NCBI RefSeq assembly: GCF_034676545.1
Contig: NZ_JAUCBZ010000005.1
Span: 1 to 20,688, forward strand
Reading direction: 5' to 3'
Source of the DNA: Pararhodobacter sp.
Lineage (GTDB): Bacteria; Pseudomonadota; Alphaproteobacteria; Rhodobacterales; Rhodobacteraceae
Length of the DNA: 20,688 nucleotides
Shown: one piece after another, positions 7,861-14,905 of the stretch
Layout of the letters: every line of letters starts with the position of its first letter
How positions within the stretch are numbered: position 1 is the first letter of the stretch
The notes under the pieces: model-generated
Told to the model about the DNA's origin: nothing
Seen by the model: only the letters and a program-made list of their open reading frames with translations
Databases searched by the model: none
Made by a program: the position numbers and the translations under genes

Positions 7861-8569
7861 CTTTGAGGCTTGGTGCGTGCTTGATGGCTCGGGCTTGCAT
7901 TACGGCAAAGGGTTCGGTTTTCTGGGTTTCTATATCGTCGTCCCTGAATGCCGTGGGCGCGGCTATGGTCTGCCCCTGTGGGATCGCGCACTTGAACAAT
8001 TCGGCACACGAAATATCGGTCTGGATGGCGTCAAGGATCAGCAAGACAATTATCGAAAATCCGGATTCAATCTGGCGTACAGCAATATCCGCTATGTCTG
8101 GAATAAGCGTGTACCTGCTGGACCAACAACAACGCCTTGCATCGTTCCTGTCGATCAGGTCCGCATGGATACGCTGACAAGCTATGATCGGCTGTGTTTT
8201 TCAGTACCGCGCCCGGATTTTCTAGAAGCCTGGACGCAGCAGCCTGATTCAGTCACGCTAGTGTGGCAAGAAAACGAAGCGATACGTGGCTACGGAGCCA
8301 TTCGTCAATGCCGCGAAGGGTGGAAGGTCGGCCCCTTATTTGCAGATCATCCAGGCATCGCAGAGCACCTGCTGCTGGCGTTATGTGACGGGCTCCCGGA
8401 TCAGGGCTCGATCTATCTGGACGTGCCCGAAGTGAATAAGGAAGCGATTCGCTTGGCCACCGGCCTGGGCATGCACGAAGTGTTCGGTACTGCCCGCATG
8501 TATAACCGTTATTCTCCCGACATCGCCACGCAGCGTATATTTGGCGTGACCAGCTTTGAATTAGGCTAG
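7861..8569 (+). pseudogene. GNAT acetyltransferase with YitH-like C-terminal domain, 5' truncated
   Basis: The sequence carries the acetyl-CoA core FGFLGFYIVVPECRGRGYGL and a complete second domain (IRGYGAIRQCREGWKVGPLF, DQGSIYLDVPEVNKEAIRLA) of the YitH/HolE-type GNAT proteins (Acetyltransf_18). The frame is open back to 7694, but everything before about 7860 lies inside the Pmp3 gene in another frame, so the first strands of the GNAT domain are lost. Another frame near 7880-7905 reads MARACITAKG, resembling the expected strand before FGFLGF, which suggests a small frame-changing deletion there too. A chimeric protein could still be made from 7694, but I consider the gene broken. The family acetylates varied small substrates; this one's is unknown. 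Confidence 0.7.
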
Positions 8570-8599
8570 CCCAAGCAGAATGGTGTGCACAATCACCGC

Positions 8600-9481
8600 A
8601 TGAGTAGAAAGAAGTCGCGCCGCCGCCCAACAAAGCCCAAAAAGAGCGTCCGTAGCCGTAGTCGGGCGTTTTTTGTATCTTTCGCTGTATCGTTTGTCGT
8701 CGCCAGTTGCGCGATCAATCCGCAGCTTCTTGATCGGATTCCGATTGGTCCAATCCTGACAGAGATCGGATTGTCCAGCCCGGCACAGAGCCCAGCGCAA
8801 GTCGTGGCGACTGGCGCACGGATTCAAACCAGCTTTGGCCAGTGCCGCCAGTTCTTCCCAGGCAAGCAGCCGCCGAGCGTGCCGTCCGGCCCGGCGCTGC
8901 GAGAGCTTTGCTACGATGCCTTCGCCATTCTGTATAGCGGTCGGACGAAAACGTCGGTATTTGTTGCCCAAGGCCTGAATAGGGGGATGCTCCAGCAGGC
9001 CCAGGGCATCAGCCGAACGGATCGGTTTTTTGCGGACGCACGCCTGCCGCGATCCGAGCGCGCAGAGCTTGATGACTACCGAGGTTCCGGCTACGACCGG
9101 GGCCACATGGCGCCAGCCGGTGACATGCATACTAATGAGGCGATGGCGCAGAGTTTCAGCCTGGCCAACATCGTGCCGCAGGACGCCCAGCACAACAGGG
9201 AAGCATGGAGTCAGATCGAGGCAGACACGCGCAAGTACGTCATGCGGGCCAGGGGCAATGTCTATGTGTTCACCGGGCCTCTTTATATCGGCCAGCCGCA
9301 AACCATTGGGGCAGGGCGCGTGGCCGTGCCGACGCATCTATTCAAGCTGGTCTACGATGCGACGACAGGTCGATCATGGGTGCATTGGCATACCAATAGT
9401 CAGAATACGAAGGTCGGGCCGCCGATCAGCTATGAGGAGTTTGTGCGCAGGACGGGGCTGCAGTTGCTGGAGACTGCCTGA
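8600..9481 (+). CDS. Secreted or lipid-anchored DNA/RNA non-specific endonuclease
   Basis: A nuclease of the NucA/Serratia (beta-beta-alpha metal finger) family. The signature DRGHMAPAGDM is at about residues 166-176, with His169 as general base. NIVPQDAQHN follows, its Asn residues (about 190 and 199) fitting the metal-binding positions. The N-terminus is very basic (MSRKKSRRRPTKPKK), then hydrophobic (FFVSFAVSFVVASC), ending in a plausible lipobox VASC with Cys about 37. Export and lipid anchoring are therefore likely, and the enzyme would degrade extracellular or periplasmic nucleic acid. The ATG at 8600 is preferred to a GTG at 8585; neither has a strong SD. The frame is complete and no immunity partner is next to it. 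Confidence 0.9.
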   Translation: MSRKKSRRRPTKPKKSVRSRSRAFFVSFAVSFVVASCAINPQLLDRIPIGPILTEIGLSSPAQSPAQVVATGARIQTSFGQCRQFFPGKQPPSVPSGPALRELCYDAFAILYSGRTKTSVFVAQGLNRGMLQQAQGISRTDRFFADARLPRSERAELDDYRGSGYDRGHMAPAGDMHTNEAMAQSFSLANIVPQDAQHNREAWSQIEADTRKYVMRARGNVYVFTGPLYIGQPQTIGAGRVAVPTHLFKLVYDATTGRSWVHWHTNSQNTKVGPPISYEEFVRRTGLQLLETA

Positions 9482-9545
9482 GTATCAGCGCAAGCGAGAC
9501 GCCAGCAGTTAACATACATCACCATCCACCCGCTGCCCGATTCTC

Positions 9546-10943
9546 ATGCCCCAGCCCCCCCATGTTTCGCCTTCAAATCAGCGTTTCCGTCTTCAGCATT
9601 TGCTGAAACTACGGGAAACGCAGATGGTTTCGTTGAGGATTTTGCTGCTGGCGGCGCTAGTGGGGACTTTAGCCGGGCTGGTGGGAGCCTTGTTCCAGCG
9701 TGGGACGGCTTGGATTTTCAGTGCCAGGCCTGCTTTCATTACTCAGCATCTGAGCGGCAGTTGGTTGCTGATTCCGGCTTTGTTTGCGCTGTCGGCCCTG
9801 CTGGCCATGCTGGCCTATTATCTTGTGCATCGTTTTGCGCCAGAGACCAGTGGTTCGGGTGTGCCAGAGATCGAGGGGGCTGTGCAGGATTTGCGTCCCA
9901 CGCGGTGGCGTCGTGTGCTGCCGGTGAAATTCATCGGTGGCCTGGGTTCTCTGGGGTCCGGCTTGGTGCTGGGGCGGGAGGGCCCTACGATTCAAATGGG
10001 CGCGAACCTGGGGCAGATGATCACCGAGAAATTCAAGGTTCACGATGGTGATTCGCGGCATATCTTGTTGCTGGCTGGGGCGGCAGGCGGGCTGGCAGCG
10101 GCGTTCAATGCGCCCCTGGCCGGGATTTTGTTTGTCATCGAGGAAATGCGCCCGCAGTTCAAATATAATCTGATCTCCATTAAAGCCGTGGTGCTGGGGT
10201 CGGTCTGCGCCACGATCATGATGCGTTTGCTAAATGGCCAGGCTGCAATTTTGCAGGTGGGGCAGTTTTCCACGGCGCCGCTGAAGACTTTATGGCTGTA
10301 TCTGGTGCTGGGCTTGTGCATAGGGGTGGCAGGGATTGCATTCAATCGCTGCCTGCTGTTCTTGCAGGATGTTTTCCAGCGTTTTTACCAGGGTAAATGC
10401 TTGCGGTTTGTCCTGACTGGCGGACTGCTTGGCGGGGTCTTTGGTGTGGTGGGCCTGTATATGCCGGCCATTGTTGGTGAAGGCTACGATGTGATCCATC
10501 AGACCATGGCGGGTGGTGTGGCCTTGCCCATGCTGGCTTTGTTTTTTGTGCTGCGGTTTTTTACCTCGACGCTCAGCTTCAGTTCGCGTGCGCCTGGCGG
10601 TATTTTCTCGCCCTTGTTGGCGCTGGGCACTTTGTTTGGCGGGGCATTCGGTTACGTGGCGCTGGATTGGTTTCCCGGCTATGGTCTTGAAGTCGGTGCC
10701 TTTGGGATTGCCGGGATGGGGGCCTTATTTGCAGCTACCGTGCGTGCGCCCATTACGGGGATTTTGCTGGTGTTGGAGATGACCGATAACTATCAACTGA
10801 TCCTGCCCATGATTATTACCTGCCTGGGGGCGACGATAGTGGCCCAGTACCTGGGAGGGCGGCCCTTGTATACGGTGTTGCTGGAAAAAACGCTGGCAGC
10901 CAGCGCGCGCGACAAAGCCGCTGAAACGGGTGCTAGTGCATGA
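9546..10943 (+). CDS. clcA: ClcA-type H+/Cl- antiporter
   Basis: A 465-residue CLC family membrane protein with many hydrophobic helices. The three chloride-selectivity segments are visible: GSGVPEIEG (about 103-111), GREGPTIQMG (about 143-152) and GGIFSPLLALG (about 345). The gating glutamate is Glu145 in GREGP. The second, proton-pathway glutamate of antiporters is present in FVIEEMRPQF (about Glu200), and GGRPLYTVLL near the end carries the conserved Tyr. The length and both glutamates fit the bacterial exchanger ClcA rather than a channel. There are no CBS domains. In E. coli this protein aids extreme acid resistance; the same role here is inferred. The start at 9546 gives a 27-residue basic cytosolic leader before the first helix. 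Confidence 0.95.
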   Translation: MPQPPHVSPSNQRFRLQHLLKLRETQMVSLRILLLAALVGTLAGLVGALFQRGTAWIFSARPAFITQHLSGSWLLIPALFALSALLAMLAYYLVHRFAPETSGSGVPEIEGAVQDLRPTRWRRVLPVKFIGGLGSLGSGLVLGREGPTIQMGANLGQMITEKFKVHDGDSRHILLLAGAAGGLAAAFNAPLAGILFVIEEMRPQFKYNLISIKAVVLGSVCATIMMRLLNGQAAILQVGQFSTAPLKTLWLYLVLGLCIGVAGIAFNRCLLFLQDVFQRFYQGKCLRFVLTGGLLGGVFGVVGLYMPAIVGEGYDVIHQTMAGGVALPMLALFFVLRFFTSTLSFSSRAPGGIFSPLLALGTLFGGAFGYVALDWFPGYGLEVGAFGIAGMGALFAATVRAPITGILLVLEMTDNYQLILPMIITCLGATIVAQYLGGRPLYTVLLEKTLAASARDKAAETGASA

Positions 10944-11085
10944 TGTTTCTGCGCTATCCTGCAGACCATCGGGGTCGCGTCATGCAGCAAGGTTTTCCCC
11001 GCCTGAAGATAATGTTTGCCTGTAGAATTAGCGTCTAATAACCGCAATGACAACAACGTTATATATTTGCCAAAGGAGCACAGAT

Positions 11086-12627
11086 ATGGCCCTCCCGCAA
11101 TGGACTGACCAGCAGGTCTTCAATCAGATGAACTCTGGCAGCACTTGGAACAATCAGGTCATTACCTATGCGTTTCCACAATTGGCCAGCCAATTCGGGC
11201 CGGATCTTGCCGACGAAGCAGCTGGGTTTTCGCCGATCAATGCCGCCCAGTTGCCCCTGGTCAACTTAAGCATGATGCTTTGGGATGACTTGATTGCGCC
11301 CCATATCATGCAGGGGTCTGTGCAGGCCGCCAATATTGCAGTCAGCAATACATCCAATACAGACGGCTACGCTTTTGCCCTTTATCCGAAGGATGGCGGC
11401 AGCGTCTGGTTTTCATCTAAGTACGAAAATCTTCAGGCACCTAAGGTCGGGGAAGACAGTTTCATCACCTTTGTCCACGAAGTCGGTCATGCCCTGGGTC
11501 TGAATCATATGGGGGATTACAACGGCGAAGACAATGATGGCCCGTCGTCCTATCAGGATAGCGATCTTCTGTCGATCATGTCGTACTACGGTCCCGGCAT
11601 GAACGATGGTGAAGGCCAGGTTGCCTGGGGCAATTGGTTGGGGCATTCCGCCCAGACCCCCATGTTGAATGACATCATGGTGATTCAGGAGTTATATGGC
11701 GCCGATGTGACGACCCGGGCGGAAAATACCGTTTATGGTTTTGGTTCCAATATTCAGGGGCCCACCGCCCAGATCTACGATTTTTCCATCAACCAGCACC
11801 CCATTCTGACGATTTATGATGCGAGCGGAAACGACACCTTGAATCTTAGCGGCTGGGGCACCGACGGCATGGTGGATCTGCGGCCCGGCCATTATTCCTC
11901 GGTAAATGGCATGACGCAGAATCTTGCCATCGCCTATGGAACCATCATCGAAAACGCCATCACGGGCGCCGGTCATGATGTCTTGCGGGGCAATGCGGCC
12001 AATAATTACCTGGATGGCGGCGCGGGCTGGGATAATGCTTTATTCCTGGGCAGCTATGCGGACTACGGCCTGCGCTATGACGTCTTAAGCCGCGAGTATA
12101 CGGTTCAGGATACGGTGGCAGACCGTGATGGCACGGATACCTTGCTGAATATCGAAGTCGCCGACTTCAGTGATTTTGGGGGGAATCTCAACGATCTGAC
12201 CCCGGCGGTGCACCGTTTTTATAATACTGAACTGAATGCCCATTTCTATACGTCCAATAACGACGAGGCCTCGGCTGTAGCTCAGACGGGTGGCTTTCAG
12301 TACGAGGGCACAAGCTTCGAGCGTAGCGTCAACGGGGCGGATACCGTGTCTGTGCAGCGGTTCTTCAATGTAGATACTGGCGACCATTTTTATACAGCGG
12401 GTCCTGCAGAAGCGGATCATCTGCGTGAAGCTGGCGGTGCATGGCAATACGAGGGCGTTGCTTTCAAGGCCTATGCAACTAAGGTCGACGGTACGACGGA
12501 ACTCTATCGCTTTGTCAATAAAGAGTCAGGTACGCACTTCTATACCGTCGATATAGCTGAGATGGACGCAGTCATGTTAAGTGGTTATTTCAACTATGAA
12601 GGCGTAGCCTTCTATGTGACTGCTTGA
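11086..12627 (+). CDS. Serralysin-type zinc metalloprotease with C-terminal DUF5648-like repeats
   Basis: A 513-residue secreted M10B protease. The zinc site HEVGHALGLNH is at about 131-141, and the Met-turn SIMSYYGPG is at about 164. There is no N-terminal signal peptide, as expected for type I secretion. A beta-roll follows with few RTX motifs (GAGHDVLRGNAANNYL, GGAGWDNAL at about 310-318), fewer than in classic serralysins. Residues about 375-511 form three repeats with the pattern RFYN/FFN/FVN...HFYT...YEGVAF, matching the DUF5648 lipase-associated repeat. ATG 11086 is chosen for its SD (AAAGGAG, 7 bp away) over an upstream ATG at 11047. No ABC exporter, membrane-fusion gene or inhibitor gene is nearby. 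The frame is complete. Confidence 0.92.
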   Translation: MALPQWTDQQVFNQMNSGSTWNNQVITYAFPQLASQFGPDLADEAAGFSPINAAQLPLVNLSMMLWDDLIAPHIMQGSVQAANIAVSNTSNTDGYAFALYPKDGGSVWFSSKYENLQAPKVGEDSFITFVHEVGHALGLNHMGDYNGEDNDGPSSYQDSDLLSIMSYYGPGMNDGEGQVAWGNWLGHSAQTPMLNDIMVIQELYGADVTTRAENTVYGFGSNIQGPTAQIYDFSINQHPILTIYDASGNDTLNLSGWGTDGMVDLRPGHYSSVNGMTQNLAIAYGTIIENAITGAGHDVLRGNAANNYLDGGAGWDNALFLGSYADYGLRYDVLSREYTVQDTVADRDGTDTLLNIEVADFSDFGGNLNDLTPAVHRFYNTELNAHFYTSNNDEASAVAQTGGFQYEGTSFERSVNGADTVSVQRFFNVDTGDHFYTAGPAEADHLREAGGAWQYEGVAFKAYATKVDGTTELYRFVNKESGTHFYTVDIAEMDAVMLSGYFNYEGVAFYVTA

Positions 12628-12653
12628 TTCCAACTACCGCAGGTAATCAGAGA

Positions 12654-12688
12654 AAAACGGGCATTCTGGCAACAGAGCCCGTTTTTTT
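12654..12688 (+). terminator. Rho-independent terminator of the protease gene
   Basis: AAACGGGC (12655-12662) pairs with GCCCGTTT (12677-12684) around a 14-base loop and is followed by a T tract. It lies about 27 bp after the protease stop on the same strand. Confidence 0.85.
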
Positions 12689-12770
12689 ATGGGCGTATCG
12701 AGGCCATGTGGCAAGGGGAGACTCGTCACTATGCTGGCTTGCAGTCGCTAAAGCAATTCGACCTAGTAAG

Positions 12771-12804
12771 AAAAAAGCCTGCAAACAAAGTTTGCAGGCT
12801 TTTT
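12771..12804. terminator. Bidirectional terminator next to the tRNA-Arg remnant
   Basis: AAAAAGCCTGCAAAC, a short loop, then GTTTGCAGGCTTTTT form a strong symmetrical hairpin with A and T tracts on opposite sides. On the minus strand it follows the CCA end of the tRNA-Arg fragment by a few bases. It is probably the host terminator of the original tRNA-Arg gene, left on this side of the integration. Confidence 0.85.
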
Positions 12805-12808
12805 AATA

Positions 12809-12856
12809 TGGCGCGGCTGGCAGGATTCGAACCCACGACCCCTTGGTTCGTAGCCA
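12809..12856 (-). other. 3' half of tRNA-Arg(ACG): prophage attachment-site remnant
   Basis: On the minus strand the sequence gives anticodon loop CTACGAA (anticodon ACG), the stem side CCAAG, T-arm GTGGGTTCGAATCCTGC, the acceptor 3' strand and a CCA end at 12809. The 5' side of the anticodon stem does not continue to pair beyond GG/CC and T/A, and no D-arm or 5' acceptor strand exists. This is therefore a duplicated 3' end, as produced when a tyrosine integrase inserts into a tRNA gene. The intact tRNA-Arg should lie left of position 1. It is not a functional tRNA. Confidence 0.85.
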
Positions 12857-12908
12857 GAGTTTCTAAGCGTCGATTTACCCAATTAAATCATTATGTTAGG
12901 TCGCGGGG

Positions 12909-12985
12909 TTTGTACTATTGTTTGGGCGGTACAACCGTCCTAAACGCTTGATTTCATTAAGGCGGTCGGCGTTCAATAGTACAGA
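12909..12985. repeat. Inverted pair of TTTGTACTATTG-type motifs in the far attachment arm
   Basis: TTTGTACTATTG at 12909-12920 faces CAATAGTACAGA at 12974-12985, an inverted near-copy. The same motif occurs twice beside the integrase end (36-47, 55-66). Position next to the tRNA crossover supports a role as integrase arm sites. The stretch 12857-12987 has no credible gene. Confidence 0.55.
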
Positions 12986-12987
12986 TT

Positions 12988-13287
12988 TTAGGCCGTTTCG
13001 TCGTTGGCACAGGGCCCGCCAATCGTCGATTCAATGACGGCGTTGGCGCATTCAACCAAGTGCATGACCGCCCACAGAGCGTGCACCATCAGACCGGCTT
13101 CACCATCGGCTCCCTGGCGGGCGACATGGTACGCGGCATCGAGCAAGTTGCCGGCATGCTCAAGGGCCGCTTCAGTGGGTGCGCCAGCGCGCACCATGAG
13201 CAGCGGCTGGCCACTACCGGGGCAAGGATGAAACGGGCGGGAAACGGTTTGGTTGTCGGGCAGTGGGGCTGCCAGATATTGATGCAC
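12988..13287 (-). CDS. DUF3077-like small prophage protein
   Basis: A 99-residue protein. The recognisable part is LLMVRAGAPTEAALEHAGNL, then LDAAYHVA...ALWAVMHLVECANAVIES, resembling the DUF3077 pattern (FxVxxGxxxxxALxxASxLL) of small proteins common in Pseudomonas and relatives. The function is unknown. The start is a GTG at 13287, chosen because AAAAAGGAG sits 6 bp before it. The N-terminal 30 residues are Pro-rich and not conserved-looking. The gene sits between the attachment arm and the ribbon-helix-helix regulator, divergent from the latter, so the two may share the control region at 13288-13450. The family call is tentative. Confidence 0.6.
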   Translation of the reverse strand: MHQYLAAPLPDNQTVSRPFHPCPGSGQPLLMVRAGAPTEAALEHAGNLLDAAYHVARQGADGEAGLMVHALWAVMHLVECANAVIESTIGGPCANDETA

Positions 13288-13406
13288 AGCGAACTCCTTT
13301 TTCAGCGAATGTATCTAAATTTTCAAGGCTTCGAGCAGGAAGCAACCCTACTCTACGCCTTTCGCTGCAACGGGGAACGGCAGAATACCGGCAGAAACAC
13401 ACCCAT

Positions 13407-13427
13407 ATACCATTATTTTAATGGTAT
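13407..13427. promoter_or_regulatory. Perfect palindromic operator candidate before the RHH gene
   Basis: ATACCATTA (13407-13415), three T, then TAATGGTAT (13419-13427) form a perfect 21-bp dyad in the region between the divergent DUF3077-like and ribbon-helix-helix genes. Ribbon-helix-helix proteins bind such short dyads as dimers, so autoregulation is a fair inference. The dyad contains the ATG at 13421, which argues against that ATG being the start of the regulator. Confidence 0.6.
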
Positions 13428-13450
13428 TTAAATGTGACAGAATCGCGGGT

Positions 13451-13690
13451 ATGCTCCCGCGCATGAATCAGAATAAGCCAGGACGCCCCCGCGTTGAGAA
13501 TCCCACTAAGAAAGAGAAGGTAGACTTGCGCCTGCCCGAAGGCATGCGCGAGCGCTTGCAGGAATGCGCCGACCGTGACGGTCGTTCTATGAACCAACAG
13601 ATCGTCCACTATATCGAAGCCGGAATAAACGGAATCGACGCCACCACGCTGGCCCAAGCGGTGCTTGATATCCGTGCGCGCTTTAGTTAG
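13451..13690 (+). CDS. Arc-like ribbon-helix-helix DNA-binding protein
   Basis: A small regulator of the Arc/MetJ ribbon-helix-helix fold. After a basic arm (NQNKPGRPRVENPTKKEK) come the beta-strand VDLRLPEG and the helices MRERLQECADRDGRSMNQQI and VHYIEAGINGID, the layout of Arc repressor domains, which pair as dimers to put the strand in the DNA major groove. The start could be ATG 13451 or 13463 (MNQNKPG); neither has a clear SD. An ATG at 13421 is rejected because it lies in the palindrome. It runs divergently from the DUF3077-like gene and converges on the lysis genes, overlapping the Rz1-like stop by 8 bp. It probably regulates local prophage promoters. Confidence 0.8.
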   Translation: MLPRMNQNKPGRPRVENPTKKEKVDLRLPEGMRERLQECADRDGRSMNQQIVHYIEAGINGIDATTLAQAVLDIRARFS

Positions 13691-13898
13691 GGCACAGGCG
13701 CTTTACGGTTTCGTTATTTTCCAGAATCTGCCGACGCACGCCGGGCGGCGTCACGTCCACGTCAGCCACCGAATCAAAGTAGATGGGCTTGGCGATATCG
13801 CAGTAGTTAACCGCCGGACTTGTCGTTGCGCACCCAGTCAGATTTAAGCTTATCAGCGACAGGATCGTCGCCCATCGAATCGACCGTATCAGCCACAT
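13683..13898 (-). CDS. Rz1-like outer-membrane spanin lipoprotein
   Basis: A 71-residue lipoprotein with a short hydrophobic signal (TILSLISLNLTGC) and lipobox LTGC, lipidated Cys at residue 23. A short periplasmic part ends ENNETVKRLCPN. By size, lipobox and position it is the o-spanin of a two-component spanin pair, which fuses outer and inner membranes at the last step of lysis. Its start lies inside the preceding Rz-like gene in another frame (92-bp overlap), the arrangement typical of Rz/Rz1 pairs. The sequence is too short for a firm family call, but the context is strong. Confidence 0.75.
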   Translation of the reverse strand: MWLIRSIRWATILSLISLNLTGCATTSPAVNYCDIAKPIYFDSVADVDVTPPGVRRQILENNETVKRLCPN

Positions 13899-14073
13899 GG
13901 CGTGCTTCCTTCCGGGCGGCCGCCGCCCGCTGGTTCATTTCGCGTTCCACGTCGGCGCGGCCCGCCGACTTGCCGGACTGTCGCAGGGCGATCAGGCCGG
14001 CCGCCAAAGCACTGGCTAGAACCACGTAACTCCAAACTTTGCCCCACAGGGCTTTAAGCGTCGTCAGCAGCAT
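13807..14073 (-). CDS. Rz-like inner-membrane spanin
   Basis: An 88-residue protein with one N-terminal membrane segment (VWSYVVLASALAAGLIAL, about 13-30), then a charged helical periplasmic part (GRADVEREMNQRAAAARKEA) and a C-terminus PVADKLKSDWVRNDKSGG. This topology fits an i-spanin that partners the Rz1-like lipoprotein, whose gene overlaps its 3' end. It starts 20 bp inside the endolysin gene. It is shorter than lambda Rz (about 150 residues) but of a size seen in other phages. The assignment rests on topology and position. Confidence 0.72.
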   Translation of the reverse strand: MLLTTLKALWGKVWSYVVLASALAAGLIALRQSGKSAGRADVEREMNQRAAAARKEARHVADTVDSMGDDPVADKLKSDWVRNDKSGG

Positions 14074-14641
14074 AGTTAAGATTCCCCGCCACCCGCCTGG
14101 CCCAGCCGCGCCCGAAGGACGGCCAGGTGGACAGGTTGGTGTAGAAGGTCAGGCGCGCCGCGTTGAAGCGGGCAAGCACGTCGGTGACGGTCATAGCTTT
14201 GACCGCCTGCAGGGTTACCGGCCCTACAGCGCCGTCATCAGCAACACCAACCGCCCGTTGCAGAAACCTGATGGCGTTGCCGATGCCGTGGTTCACCGCC
14301 GCGTCGAACACCTGGAAGGCGATAGCGCCGTCGAACTCGTCGCATCGTGCCCGCATCCAGTAGGCGTCGTAGTAGATATCTTTGGCAAGATCGCGTGTCA
14401 GGTCGCGCATGCTGCCCGTATACCCGGCTTCCCGCGCTGTGCGCTTGGTGATGCCCCAGTTGGTTTCCCCTCCCGGGTCGTCGGGGTGGTTCACGTACCC
14501 GCCCTCATGGCCGATAAGGCGCTCGAAGGCGTCAGAGAAAGGAACCGTGGATCCAGGGGCGGGTGGTGCGACCGTCGCCGCGGCGCTGGGCTGGGCGGCA
14601 GAGGCCGGGGCGAAAAGGCGGCGTAAGAATTCGGCGATCAT
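14054..14641 (-). CDS. Phage endolysin, glycosyl hydrolase 108 family
   Basis: A 195-residue peptidoglycan hydrolase (predicted N-acetylmuramidase). An Ala/Pro-rich N-terminal tail of about 34 residues precedes the GH108 motif FERLIGHEGGYVNHPDDPGG, catalytic Glu46 in EGGY, then ETNWGITKRTAREAGY. A PG_binding_3-type C-terminal domain follows (AVGVADDGAVGPVTLQAVKA ... NAARLTFYTNL). No cleavable signal is obvious, so release probably depends on the holin genes upstream. The ATG at 14641 overlaps the preceding holin stop (ATGA); a longer in-frame ORF to 14779 is just reading through the holin gene. It is intact although most virion genes are gone. Confidence 0.93.
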   Translation of the reverse strand: MIAEFLRRLFAPASAAQPSAAATVAPPAPGSTVPFSDAFERLIGHEGGYVNHPDDPGGETNWGITKRTAREAGYTGSMRDLTRDLAKDIYYDAYWMRARCDEFDGAIAFQVFDAAVNHGIGNAIRFLQRAVGVADDGAVGPVTLQAVKAMTVTDVLARFNAARLTFYTNLSTWPSFGRGWARRVAGNLNYAADDA

Positions 14642-14901
14642 GCTACTGTCCTCACCACCGACGCGACGTTGCCCCGGGCCCGCAGGACAAGCAACGCCAC
14701 GACGGAAGAAAACCCGGCCTGCCAGATCGTTACCGGACTGCCGTTTATCAGCACATCGATAACCTGCCCGCCGGAACACACAATCAGCGCGTAGGCCAGG
14801 ATAGACATTACCGGACGGTAGCGGGCCCCGTGGCGTTGGTAGCAGATCAGTCGGGCCGCAGTCAGTACGTTGGCCACCACGACAATTAGGGCGATCAACA
14901 T
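14638..14901 (-). CDS. Putative three-span phage holin (Phage_holin_3 type)
   Basis: An 87-residue protein with three hydrophobic stretches: LIALIVVVANVLTAARLI, then after QRHGARYRP the segment VMSILAYALIVCSGGQVIDV, and WQAGFSSVVALLVL. The RHGARYRP link and spacing fit the 3TM holin family PF05449, recognised from memory. It would make the inner-membrane hole that lets the endolysin out. The ATG at 14901 follows GGGGTAA within a few bases; an upstream ATG at 14937 would overlap the previous gene. Its stop overlaps the endolysin start. Confidence 0.75.
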   Translation of the reverse strand: MLIALIVVVANVLTAARLICYQRHGARYRPVMSILAYALIVCSGGQVIDVLINGSPVTIWQAGFSSVVALLVLRARGNVASVVRTVA

Positions 14902-14905
14902 GGCG

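Noticed and set aside
12706..12951. Plus-strand ORF containing LAGFEPTTPWFVAR
   Set aside because: This is the familiar false ORF produced by translating the complement of a tRNA 3' end; it covers the tRNA-Arg remnant and terminator.
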